Below are positions 8,542 to 15,813 of a DNA stretch of 16,389 nt, one piece after another. The notes under the pieces are model-generated. The model was not told the DNA's origin. It saw only the letters and a list, made by a program, of their open reading frames with translations, and searched no databases. The position numbers were made by a program, and so were the translations under genes. The DNA is from JAADHY01 sp964428935 (GTDB taxonomy: Bacteria; Planctomycetota; Planctomycetia; Planctomycetales; Planctomycetaceae). The stretch covers positions 1 through 16,389 of the forward strand of contig CAYSAG010000096.1 in the NCBI GenBank assembly GCA_964428935.1, given 5' to 3'. Every line of letters begins with the position of its first letter. The stretch's first letter is position 1.

Positions 8542-8662
8542 CCCGCCACCGGCCTGAGGACGTGGAGGGTGCTCGCGCCGACGGGCCAGCAGGGCCGGTG
8601 CGTCCTCGCCGGGACGGGCTTCGCCGGACGGTCCGTGTTGGGCGTCGCGAAGCGCTGCCAGG

Positions 8663-8703
8663 TTCGCCCCTCCGGGGCGAGATTCGCCCCAAAGGGGTCG
8701 AGA
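8663..8703 (+). repeat. Two tandem palindromic repeats in the sucC leader
   Basis: Unit 1 (8663-8682) and unit 2 (8683-8703) share the pattern TTCGCCCC-nnn-GGGG-CGAGA; unit 2 has an extra T before CGA. Segments TCGCCCC (8664-8670), GGGGCGA (8674-8680), TCGCCCC (8684-8690) and GGGG (8694-8697) can pair as first with second, second with third, or third with fourth, each with a 3-nt loop. The first two choices give 7 bp and exclude each other; the last gives only 4 bp plus a wobble. It could be a leader RNA switch, a REP-like element or a protein site. No U-tract follows, so it is not a classical terminator. Confidence 0.75.
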
Positions 8704-8754
8704 AGCGTCGAGCAAGACGGCCGGGACGAGCAACTGTCGGGGGGGTGAAACGAC

Positions 8755-8766
8755 GGGGAGTGACAA
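8755..8766 (+). promoter_or_regulatory. sucC ribosome-binding site within a 12-nt repeat
   Basis: GGGGAGTGACAA directly precedes the sucC ATG; its GGGGAG (8755-8760) is 6 nt from the start and is the likely Shine-Dalgarno sequence. An identical 12-mer occurs at 10033-10044 before sucD. Confidence 0.65.
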
Positions 8767-9954
8767 ATGAAAATCCACGAGTACCAAGCGAAGCAGCTTC
8801 TTGCGCAGGCAGGCGTGCGGGTTCCTCAGGGTGAAGTGGTCCGTGAGCCGGAGGAAGCCGCGGCGGCCTTCGAGCGGCTGGGCGGCGAAGTGGCCGTTCT
8901 GAAGTCGCAGATTCATGCGGGCGGTCGCGGCAAGGGACGGTTCAAGGAATTCCCGGACCAGCCGGGCGTCGTCCTCGTCCGCTCGGCCGACGAAGCACGC
9001 GAAAACGCCAAACGAATGCTCGGCCAGACCCTGGTCACCTTGCAGACCGGGCCGGAAGGAAAGCAAGTCAATGCGCTGTTGGTCGAGGAAGGTTTGGCCG
9101 TCGCCCGTGAGCTGTACTTGGGGGTCGTGGTGGACCGTGAGGCCGGCGGACCGGTCTTGATTGCCTCGTCGGAAGGCGGCATGTCCATTGAGGAGGTGGC
9201 TCGACAGTTCCCCGAAAAAATCCTGCGTGAACCGGTTGACGTCGACTACGGCCTGCATGCCTTCCAGGCGAGGAAGCTGGCTTACAAGCTGGGACTGAGC
9301 GACACGGCTGTCAAAGACGCCGGTCGTTTCTTTCCCGCGTTGTGTCGTTTCTTCCTCGACAACGACTGCAGCTTGGCCGAGATCAACCCGTTGGTCGTGA
9401 CGGAGCAGGACGAGCTGATCGCTCTGGACGCCAAGGTCAGCTTCGACGACAGCGGCCTTTTCCGACACAAGGAGTTCCTGGAGCTGCGGGACCTGAGCGA
9501 AGAGAACGAGGCCGAGGTGCGAGCGGCCAAGGCCGGCCTGAGCTACGTCAAGCTGGAGGGCAACATCGGCTGCCTGGTCAACGGAGCGGGTTTGGCCATG
9601 AGTACCATGGACTTGATCAAGCTGCACGGAGGCGAGCCGGCCAATTTCTTGGACGTCGGCGGCGGAGCGGGCGTGGAACAGGTCACGGAGGCGTTCCGCA
9701 TCATTCTGGACGACCCGAACGTGAAGGCCGTGTTGGTGAACATCTTCGGCGGCATCATGAAATGCGACGTCATTGTGGAGGCCCTGCTGACGGCCTACGA
9801 CACCGTCGGCTTCAACGTGCCCTTGGTCGTTCGGCTGGAAGGCACGAACGTGGAGCGAGCCAGGAAGATGCTGGCCGAGTCCGGCCGGGACATCATTGCC
9901 GCAACCGACCTGACCGACGCAGCCAAGAAGGTCGTCGCTGCGTTGAGCTCGTGA
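8767..9954 (+). CDS. sucC: Succinyl-CoA synthetase (ADP/GDP-forming) beta subunit
   Basis: The nucleotide-binding subunit of the enzyme that interconverts succinyl-CoA, ADP or GDP and phosphate with succinate, CoA and ATP or GTP in the TCA cycle, in the cytoplasm. It is 395 residues (E. coli: 388). The N-terminal ATP-grasp fold begins MKIHEYQAKQLLAQAG; K46 and the glycine loop HAGGRGK (50-56) sit exactly where the family has them. AEINPLVV supplies N207 and the following D221 the metal ligands, 14 residues apart as in E. coli N199/D213. The C-terminal domain has the family motifs GCLVNGAGLAMSTMD and VNIFGGIMKCD. sucD follows after 118 bp. The gene is complete, and its antisense register is free of stops, meaning it has no TTA, CTA or TCA codons. 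Identification is secure; ATP versus GTP preference is not decided. Confidence 0.98.
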   Translation: MKIHEYQAKQLLAQAGVRVPQGEVVREPEEAAAAFERLGGEVAVLKSQIHAGGRGKGRFKEFPDQPGVVLVRSADEARENAKRMLGQTLVTLQTGPEGKQVNALLVEEGLAVARELYLGVVVDREAGGPVLIASSEGGMSIEEVARQFPEKILREPVDVDYGLHAFQARKLAYKLGLSDTAVKDAGRFFPALCRFFLDNDCSLAEINPLVVTEQDELIALDAKVSFDDSGLFRHKEFLELRDLSEENEAEVRAAKAGLSYVKLEGNIGCLVNGAGLAMSTMDLIKLHGGEPANFLDVGGGAGVEQVTEAFRIILDDPNVKAVLVNIFGGIMKCDVIVEALLTAYDTVGFNVPLVVRLEGTNVERARKMLAESGRDIIAATDLTDAAKKVVAALSS

Positions 9955-10032
9955 AAGTCGCCGCTGCCGACAACAGGCCGGTCGCGCAAGAGCGGCGCAA
10001 CGTCGTGGCAAAGACTCGCACTGGGGGTTCCT

Positions 10033-10044
10033 GGGGAGTGACAA
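10033..10044 (+). repeat. Second copy of the sucC leader 12-mer, before sucD
   Basis: GGGGAGTGACAA here equals the sequence just before the sucC ATG (8755-8766), but it is followed by GAC instead of ATG and lies 28 nt ahead of the sucD start. sucD has its own GGGGAAAAG just before its ATG. It may be a vestigial start, a shared RNA or protein site, or chance. Confidence 0.6.
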
Positions 10045-10072
10045 GACAGGGCAAGCGACGCGGGGAAAAGCG

Positions 10073-10963
10073 ATGAGCATCCTGGTCAATGAGCAGACGC
10101 GGGTGATTTGTCAGGGAATTACGGGCAAGGCGGGCCTGTTCCACTCGCAGCAGTGTCGGGACTACGGGACGCCCGTGGTGGGCGGCGTGACACCAGGCAA
10201 AGGTGGAACCGAGGTCGACGGGTTCCCCGTTTTCAACACGGTGGCCGAAGCGGTCGAGAAGACGGGAGCGAACACGTCCATGATTTTCGTGCCCGCTCCG
10301 TTCTGTGCCGACGCCATTCTGGAAGCCATTGACGCCGGCATTCAACTGATCGTCGCCATTACCGAAGGCATTCCCGTGCTGGACATGGTGCGGGTCAAGA
10401 AGGTGCTGGACCGGTCGTGTGCACGGCTGATCGGTCCGAACTGCCCGGGCGTGATCACACCGGGTGTGGCGAAGGTTGGCATCATGCCGGGCTACATTCA
10501 CACGCCGGGACCGGTCGGGGTGATCAGCCGCAGCGGCACGCTGACTTACGAAGCGGTCTGGCAACTGACCAACCTGGGCCTGGGCCAGTCGACGTGCATT
10601 GGGATTGGAGGCGACCCGATTGTCGGGACGACATTCGTCGACTTGCTGGAAATGTTCGAGAACGACCCGCAGACGGAAGCCATTCTGCTAATCGGCGAGA
10701 TTGGCGGGAACGCTGAGGAACGGGCGGCCGAGTACATCAAAGAACGGGTCACCAAGCCGGTGGCGGCTTTCATTGCCGGCCGGACCGCCCCCCCGGGCAA
10801 ACGAATGGGGCACGCTGGAGCCATCATTTCCGGCGGCAGCGGGACGGCCGCCGAGAAAATCGCTGCGCTGGAAGAAGCTGGGGTGGTCGTGGCGGAAAGT
10901 CCGGCCGACATGGGAGCGGCCGTCAAACGGGCAATCGAGAAGAAACGGGCAGCCGGAACGTAA
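10073..10963 (+). CDS. sucD: Succinyl-CoA synthetase alpha subunit
   Basis: The CoA-binding and phosphohistidine-bearing partner of SucC. It is 296 residues (E. coli: 289). The N-terminal Rossmann domain has the CoA-binding signature GITGKAGLFHSQQC and then TPGKGGTEVDGFPVF; GPNCPGVITP follows. The catalytic histidine that is transiently phosphorylated is H247 in MGHAGAIISGGSGTA (E. coli H246). The start at 10073 has GGGGAAAAG a few bases upstream. The gene lies 118 bp after sucC, which is long for this pair, and the gap holds a repeat of the sucC leader 12-mer. It ends in TAA, while the neighbouring genes end in TGA or TAG, and contains a CTA codon (Leu), rare in this window. Both subunits are intact, so the enzyme should be functional. 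Confidence 0.98.
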   Translation: MSILVNEQTRVICQGITGKAGLFHSQQCRDYGTPVVGGVTPGKGGTEVDGFPVFNTVAEAVEKTGANTSMIFVPAPFCADAILEAIDAGIQLIVAITEGIPVLDMVRVKKVLDRSCARLIGPNCPGVITPGVAKVGIMPGYIHTPGPVGVISRSGTLTYEAVWQLTNLGLGQSTCIGIGGDPIVGTTFVDLLEMFENDPQTEAILLIGEIGGNAEERAAEYIKERVTKPVAAFIAGRTAPPGKRMGHAGAIISGGSGTAAEKIAALEEAGVVVAESPADMGAAVKRAIEKKRAAGT

Positions 10964-11073
10964 ACGGTTTCGGCGTCGCTTCGAGCCGGTGCCTTTCGGG
11001 TTTGGTGACGCACTTCACTTCGTCCCTTCGGCTCGACCGGTCGCCCCCTGGACCGCACGCACACGTCACAGGC

Positions 11074-11082
11074 GAGAGGTGG
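11074..11082 (+). promoter_or_regulatory. Ribosome-binding site of ldhA
   Basis: GAGAGGTGG lies 4 nt before the ATG at 11087, supporting this start. No clear promoter was found in the 123-bp gap after sucD, so ldhA may be read from the sucCD transcript. Confidence 0.6.
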
Positions 11083-11086
11083 CACA

Positions 11087-12085
11087 ATGGAAGTCGCCGT
11101 CTTCAGCACCAAGCCGTACGACCGGCAGTTCTTGACCGAAACCAACGCAAGGTTTGGCCACAAGTTGACGTTCTTCGCGCCGCACTTGAGCGTCGAGACG
11201 GCCGTGCTGGCCGACGGCTTTCCGGCGGTCTGCCCGTTCGTGAACGACCATTTGGACCGTCCGACGCTCGAGCGCCTGGCCGCTCAAGGCACCCGACTGA
11301 TTGCCTTGCGCTGTGCCGGATTCAACAACGTGGACCTGACCGCAGCCAAAGAACTGGGACTGACCGTCGCTCGCGTGCCCGCCTACTCGCCGCACGCGGT
11401 GGCCGAGCACACCGTCGCCTTGATTCTTGCCTTGAACCGAAAAATTCACCGCGCGTACAACCGGGTCCGCGAAGGTAACTTCTCGCTGGACGGGCTGCTC
11501 GGTTTCGACCTCTACGGCAAGACGGTCGGCATTGTCGGGACCGGTCAAATCGGCACCGTTGTGGCGGAAATCATGAAAGGCTTTGGCTGCCGGCTGTTCG
11601 GTTACGACGTGCGTCCGAACCCGCGGTGCGTCGAACTGGGCTTGGAGTACGTCGACCTGGACCGCCTGCTCCGTCAGTCCGACATTGTCACGCTGCACTG
11701 CCCGCTGACGCCGCAGACCCACCACCTGATCAACGACGAAGCCATGCAGAAAATCAAACCTGGGGCCATGCTGATTAACACCAGCCGAGGAGCGGTGGTC
11801 GACACGAAGGCGGTCATTCGGGCGTTGAAGTCCGGCCGGCTGGGCTCGCTCGGACTGGACGTCTACGAAGAAGAAGCCGACTGCTTTTTCGAGGACCTGT
11901 CGAACCGTGTCATTCAAGACGACGTGCTCGCCCGGCTGCTGACCTTCCCCAACGTCCTGATTACCGGCCACCAGGCGTTCTTCACACACGAAGCCTTGTC
12001 TCGAATTGCCGAAACGACGCTGAGCAACGTCAGTGAGTTCGAAAAGACGGGCCGTTGCTCCAACTCGGTGCCCATGCCCGGTTGA
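11087..12085 (+). CDS. ldhA: Fermentative D-lactate dehydrogenase (2-hydroxyacid dehydrogenase family)
   Basis: NAD-dependent enzyme that reduces pyruvate to D-lactate and re-oxidises NADH, in the cytoplasm. It is 332 residues (E. coli LdhA: 329). Long stretches match the E. coli enzyme as I remember it: MEVAVFSTKPYD, IALRCAGFNNVDLTAAKELG, VAEHTV, NRKIHRAYNR, FEDLSNRVIQDDV and TGHQAF. The nucleotide-binding motif is GTGQIG. The catalytic set is R234 (NTSRG), E263 (DVYEEE) and H295 (GHQAF), spaced as R235/E264/H296 in the Lactobacillus enzyme. It follows sucD by 123 bp with no terminator seen, and precedes a homocysteine methyltransferase by 81 bp. Such strong likeness to the proteobacterial fermentative type suggests shared ancestry of this subfamily or past transfer; codon style matches its neighbours. 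Confidence 0.95.
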   Translation: MEVAVFSTKPYDRQFLTETNARFGHKLTFFAPHLSVETAVLADGFPAVCPFVNDHLDRPTLERLAAQGTRLIALRCAGFNNVDLTAAKELGLTVARVPAYSPHAVAEHTVALILALNRKIHRAYNRVREGNFSLDGLLGFDLYGKTVGIVGTGQIGTVVAEIMKGFGCRLFGYDVRPNPRCVELGLEYVDLDRLLRQSDIVTLHCPLTPQTHHLINDEAMQKIKPGAMLINTSRGAVVDTKAVIRALKSGRLGSLGLDVYEEEADCFFEDLSNRVIQDDVLARLLTFPNVLITGHQAFFTHEALSRIAETTLSNVSEFEKTGRCSNSVPMPG

Positions 12086-12090
12086 ACCTG

Positions 12091-12133
12091 CGTTGGGCAG
12101 TTGGAGTGGAGTCTGCCCGACCGAACCCCAACG
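12091..12133 (+). repeat. Overlapping inverted repeats between ldhA and the methyltransferase gene
   Basis: CGTTGGG (12091-12097) can pair with CCCAACG (12127-12133), while GGGCAG (12095-12100) can pair with CTGCCC (12113-12118). The two stems share the GGG at 12095-12097, so they exclude each other. They lie 34 bp before the methyltransferase start. Short stems like these arise easily in GC-rich DNA; I do not recognise a known riboswitch here. Confidence 0.35.
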
Positions 12134-12166
12134 GCCAGTTCTGGACTCTTTGCGCGGCCGACGGCC

Positions 12167-13066
12167 ATGACCACGCGGACGGAAAGCCTACGACGCCGGC
12201 TGCAGGAGCCGCGGCCGGTGTTGTTGGACGGAGCGACGGGCACGGAGCTGGGCCGGCGGGGCGTCGACCTGTCGCCGCCGTTGTGGTCGGCCCACGCGCT
12301 GCTGGAAGCCCCGGACGTGCTTCGGCAAGTTCACCGCGACTACGTCGAAGCCGGTGCCGAAGTCGTGACGGCCAACACGTTCCGCACACACGCTCGGTCG
12401 CTGCGTCCAGCCGGCTTGGCAGGCCGAGCGGCCGAGCTGACCGAAACCGCCGTGCGTCTGGCCCGAGAAGCCGCCGACGACCGAGCTCTTGTCGTCGGGT
12501 CCCAGGCTCCGCTGGAAGACTGCTACAGCCCGCACTTGGTGCCGGAGGACGCGGCGCTGGAGTGTGAGCACGCCGAAATGGCTCGCCACCTCGCCCGCGC
12601 CGGCGTCGACGGCATTCTGGTCGAAACGCAGAACACGGTTCGCGAGGCCGTCGCGGCAACTCGGGCCGCGGCCGCAACGGGCTTGCCGGTGCTGGTCAGT
12701 TTCGTCTGTGGAGCCGACGGGCGACTGCTGTCGGGCGAACGTCTGGGCGAAGCCGTGCGGGCCGTCCTGCCCTTTCGGCCCGTTGCCGTGTTGGTCAACT
12801 GCGCTCCGGCGCCGGACGTGAGCCGAATGCTCGAGGAATTGGCCGAGGCGGCGTCCGGTTTGCCCTTTGGCGCTTATGCCAACGTCGGCCGACTGGATCC
12901 GCACGGCGGCTGGCAAGACACGGACGCCGTCGACCCGTTGCGCTACGCGGAGTACGTACGAGCGTGGGTGCAAGCAGGAGCCCGCTTGGTGGGCGGGTGC
13001 TGTGGGACGACGCCCGAGCACATTCGTCGGGTGCGCCGGGTGCTCGACGAATTCCAAGCCGCCTGA
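12167..13066 (+). CDS. Homocysteine S-methyltransferase family protein (zinc-dependent)
   Basis: Expected to transfer a methyl group to homocysteine to make methionine, with S-methylmethionine, betaine or a related donor; the donor is unknown. The protein is 299 residues from the ATG at 12167 and consists of the single TIM-barrel Hcy-binding domain. It opens with LLDGATGTELGRRG, the family's first-strand motif. The zinc thiolates are C212 (VNCAPAP), C278 and C279 (GGCCGTTPEH), the classic three-cysteine set. No cobalamin or folate domain follows, so it is not a MetH-type enzyme. An upstream in-frame ATG at 12101 would add 22 residues without family likeness and is less likely. It is downstream of ldhA by 81 bp and meets trmH tail to tail with 4 bp between stop codons. 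Confidence 0.93.
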   Translation: MTTRTESLRRRLQEPRPVLLDGATGTELGRRGVDLSPPLWSAHALLEAPDVLRQVHRDYVEAGAEVVTANTFRTHARSLRPAGLAGRAAELTETAVRLAREAADDRALVVGSQAPLEDCYSPHLVPEDAALECEHAEMARHLARAGVDGILVETQNTVREAVAATRAAAATGLPVLVSFVCGADGRLLSGERLGEAVRAVLPFRPVAVLVNCAPAPDVSRMLEELAEAASGLPFGAYANVGRLDPHGGWQDTDAVDPLRYAEYVRAWVQAGARLVGGCCGTTPEHIRRVRRVLDEFQAA

Positions 13067-13070
13067 CCGC

Positions 13071-13814
13071 TCAGCTGCCTGCCGCCTCGCCGGACTGCCG
13101 ACCGCTCGAGCCGTCCGTGCCGGCGCCGCTCCGCTGAGCGTAGAATTGCCGTTCCAGTGCTTCCAGCCGCTTGGCCAGCGTCTTGCGAACCCACTGCAGT
13201 TTCAGGTCCAGCTTTTCTTCGTCCGTCAGCTGCCAAGGCACGTCACTGTTTCGCAGTTTCCAGGTCAGGTGGTGCAGGCAGACGGCTACGGCCACCGAAA
13301 TGTTCAGACTTTCGGTGAACCCGAACATGGGAATGACCAGCACCTGGTCGGCTTCGGCCCGAGCCACGTCCGAAATGCCCTCCAGCTCCGTTCCGAAAAC
13401 CAGCGCCGTTTTCTGACGCACGTCGTACTCTTCCAGCGTGCAGTCGGCGTCGTGCGGCGACGTGGCCACAATTCGGTAACCACGCTGCTTCAACGCCCGC
13501 AGGCACTCCGCCGTGTTGTGCTCCCGACGGTTGTACTTGGTAATGGTCAACCATTGAGCCGCTCCGAGAACGACGTCGCGGTTCGGCTCAAACTTGTTCC
13601 GGTTCTCGACAATGTGGACGTCTTGCACGGCGAAGCAGTCGCAGCTGCGCAGGCACGCGCTGGCGTTGTGAGTCTGGTAAATGTCCTCCAGGACCACGGT
13701 CAGGTGACGCGTCCGTTTGGACACGCGGTCCTCGAAAAGCTGGCGGCGGTGAGGCGTAATGAACTGCGAAAGGAACTCGTACAGAGCCTGCTTGTCGGCG
13801 TTTGGTTCAGTCAT
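13071..13814 (-). CDS. trmH: TrmH-family RNA 2'-O-ribose methyltransferase (probable tRNA Gm18)
   Basis: A SPOUT-class enzyme that transfers a methyl group from S-adenosylmethionine to a ribose 2'-OH, most likely G18 in the D-loop of tRNA. It is 247 residues (E. coli TrmH: 229). Motif 1, HNASACLRS, carries the catalytic R56. Motif 2 is LVFGTELEGIS (138-148), and motif 3, IPMFGFTESLNISVAVAV (161 onward), forms the trefoil-knot SAM site. The N-terminal LSQFITPHRRQLFEDRVSKRTRHLTVVLEDIYQTHN fits TrmH better than RlmB, which has an extra RNA-binding domain. The tail ends in a Gly/Ser-rich stretch (about 226-247) with no domain. The closest relatives could instead be other TrmH-like methyltransferases, so the exact target nucleotide is inferred. 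Confidence 0.9.
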   Translation of the reverse strand: MTEPNADKQALYEFLSQFITPHRRQLFEDRVSKRTRHLTVVLEDIYQTHNASACLRSCDCFAVQDVHIVENRNKFEPNRDVVLGAAQWLTITKYNRREHNTAECLRALKQRGYRIVATSPHDADCTLEEYDVRQKTALVFGTELEGISDVARAEADQVLVIPMFGFTESLNISVAVAVCLHHLTWKLRNSDVPWQLTDEEKLDLKLQWVRKTLAKRLEALERQFYAQRSGAGTDGSSGRQSGEAAGS

Positions 13815-14247
13815 TCGAAAGCGGGCAGCAAAGGGTCAACAGGGTGAGGACCAGTCGGACAGCGTGCGACGTTTCGCTCTGTTTGAGCTGCTGAGCGGTG
13901 CAGCCGGCCCGCTGGAGAAACCACGTCGTCGGGCGGTCATTTTACAGGCCTCGGCCGGACCTTCCAGGCGCTTGGGCTGCCGTTGAGCGGCCGCTGGTTG
14001 CTCGACCGCCGCTTGCGCTCGGCCACGAGCGTGCTCGGGCTGTCTGGCGGCGAGCGGCGTGTGAGCCGCGGCGAGAGCGACGTCGTCGAGCTCAGCGCTG
14101 TCGAGTTCCATGCTCGCTGCCGTGCGCGACCAGCGGCGCTGTCGGAGCAGAGAACCGTCGAGGGCTGCGGGGGCTTGTAGAACTGGTGGCCCTCACCGAG
14201 CGTGCCGTTTTCCGCAGCGGGGCTCGACCGAAAGGACCGCCTCCAGA
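13815..14247. other. 433-bp intergenic region between trmH and the phosphatase gene
   Basis: Both flanking genes are on the minus strand. I see no supported gene: the open frames here are rich in Arg, Ala and Pro and have no known domain. A weak minus-strand -10, TAAAAT (13939-13944), could serve trmH about 125 bp downstream, but no good -35 is present. A NotI-type palindrome, GCGGCCGC, at 13985-13992 is probably incidental. No terminator with a U-tract follows the phosphatase stop. Confidence 0.45.
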
Positions 14248-15813
14248 CTACTTCACCTTCAGCACGAGCAGCGTTCGGTCGTCGGGTTCGGCCGCCCCCT
14301 GAATGTGCTCCTGGTAGCGTCGCCAAATGGCGTTCAGAATGTCCGAGGCCGAACCGTCGGGGCACTCCAGCGCGGCCTGCACGACGCCGTCGGTGCGAAA
14401 CATTTCCTGCCGCCGGTTCATCGCTTCGCTGATGCCGTCGCTGTAGAAAATCAACGTGTCGCTGGGTTGCAGGTCGAGCTGCGAGCTGCCGTAGCGGGCC
14501 GTGTCGAGAATGCCCAGAATCAAACCGTGGGATTCCAATGGGAACACCTGGCCGCGGCGAATGAGCAGCGGAACCGGGTGGCCGGCGTTCGAGTAGCGGA
14601 ACGCTCGTGTGTTGGCGTCGAACAGGCCGTAGAAGAACGTCATGAATTGGTGCGGCGGCGTCAGGCTGAACAGCGCTCGGTTCACACGGTCGACCACAAC
14701 GTCCGGTTGCAACAAGTCTTCTTCGATTCCGGTGGCCAGAGCCCGCAAGGCTCCCCGCACCGACGTCATGACAATGGCGGCTGGAATGCTGTCGCCCGAG
14801 GCGTCGCCCACGACAATGACCGTCCGCCGGTGCCCAACGGGAATCACCTCGCACAGGTCGCCGCCCAGTTCGTGTCGGCTGTCGATTTTCAACGCCGCTT
14901 CGAACCCGCTGTCTTCTGGCAGCCGGTCCAACTTCGGGCACGGCTGGTTTTCCGAAATGATTTGCAGCTCCCGCTGCAGCCGGTGCTGAGCTTCGCTTTC
15001 TTTCAACAGGACGACGCGTTCCAGAATGAGAGCGATTTGAGCGGCCAGGGAGCGGAGAATGTGTAGTTCGTGGTCACCGACGGCCCGGGACCGTCGGTCG
15101 TAGCACCACAACGTGCCAATGGGGCCGTTTCGCGTGGCGACAGGAATGCCCACGGCCAGCGCCGCGTTCGGCGGCAGCCAGCGGTCGGCCCCCGGTTGAC
15201 CTCGCCGCAAGAACGCCTTGCCCTTGACCAGCACCTTCAAGTCCGGCGGCTCTTCGACCAGGTCCCGCTCCGGCTCGGGAATGCACTGTCCGTCCAATTG
15301 GTGCGAGACACGCAGGTTGAGCCGTCGGGTGGAGGGGTCGAGCAGGAAGAAGGCGACGGCTCGAAAGCCAGTCAGCTCCGTCACCGCCCGCAAGAGCCGG
15401 ACGACAGCATCCAGCACGTCCGACTCCCGCGGCACCCGCAGCCCCAGCTCGACCAACGTCGACAGTTCGCGCGTCCGCGTCTCCAGCGTCCGCCCCAGCG
15501 AACAAATGCGGTTAATCAGCTCGCAGACCAGCTCGGCCAGCGACTGAGCCATCAGGTACGCGCGGTCGTACTTGGGGTCGCCGGGCAAGCGCAGGCACAG
15601 GTAGCCGAGCAGGTGACGGCCGTCGTGTACCTCCGAACGCCAGACGTGCAGACCGTTGTCCTCGGCCAGCCACGGTTCCTCGCCGTCCACTTCGTCCGCC
15701 AAGACGAATTCCATTGGCCAGCCGGTGGCGTCGGTAAAACGCTGAGCAATGGTCAGAATGAGGTCCTGAGTCCGGGACACCCGACGCTCGGAAGGGCGAA
15801 CCGAAGTCTTCAT
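14248..15813 (-). CDS. GAF-domain PPM/SpoIIE-type serine/threonine phosphatase (RsbU-like)
   Basis: Probable signalling phosphatase that dephosphorylates an anti-sigma-factor antagonist in a partner-switching pathway. It has 521 residues from ATG 15813, which is preceded by GGGGAG 10 nt upstream. The N-terminal about 110 residues look like a small sensory domain; a GAF domain follows (about 115-265, with FRAVAFFLLDPSTRRLNLRV), then a helix that may be coiled coil (265-290), and the PPM domain (about 300-521). Metal-site residues are D319 (GGD), D337 (GDASGD), D459 (FYSDGISEA) and D511/D512 (DDRT). Unusually, the first motif reads GGDLCE where the family normally has GGDFYD, so one second-shell or metal-binding acid is Glu in a changed context. 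AGHPVPLLI is the usual middle motif. The reading frame stays open upstream to 16062, but that extension lacks domain likeness. No partner genes are in the window. Confidence 0.93.
   Translation of the reverse strand: MKTSVRPSERRVSRTQDLILTIAQRFTDATGWPMEFVLADEVDGEEPWLAEDNGLHVWRSEVHDGRHLLGYLCLRLPGDPKYDRAYLMAQSLAELVCELINRICSLGRTLETRTRELSTLVELGLRVPRESDVLDAVVRLLRAVTELTGFRAVAFFLLDPSTRRLNLRVSHQLDGQCIPEPERDLVEEPPDLKVLVKGKAFLRRGQPGADRWLPPNAALAVGIPVATRNGPIGTLWCYDRRSRAVGDHELHILRSLAAQIALILERVVLLKESEAQHRLQRELQIISENQPCPKLDRLPEDSGFEAALKIDSRHELGGDLCEVIPVGHRRTVIVVGDASGDSIPAAIVMTSVRGALRALATGIEEDLLQPDVVVDRVNRALFSLTPPHQFMTFFYGLFDANTRAFRYSNAGHPVPLLIRRGQVFPLESHGLILGILDTARYGSSQLDLQPSDTLIFYSDGISEAMNRRQEMFRTDGVVQAALECPDGSASDILNAIWRRYQEHIQGAAEPDDRTLLVLKVK

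Noticed and set aside
8663..8703. Reading the sucC leader palindromes as a CRISPR array or rho-independent terminator
   Set aside because: There are only two adjacent units with no spacers, and no U-tract follows either hairpin.
8512..10089. A 525-codon minus-strand frame opposite sucC
   Set aside because: It is an in-register shadow of sucC, which has all expected motifs; the antisense product shows no known fold.
13898..14302. Plus-strand frame of 134 codons between trmH and the phosphatase gene
   Set aside because: It overlaps the 3' end of the phosphatase gene on the opposite strand and shows no conserved motif.
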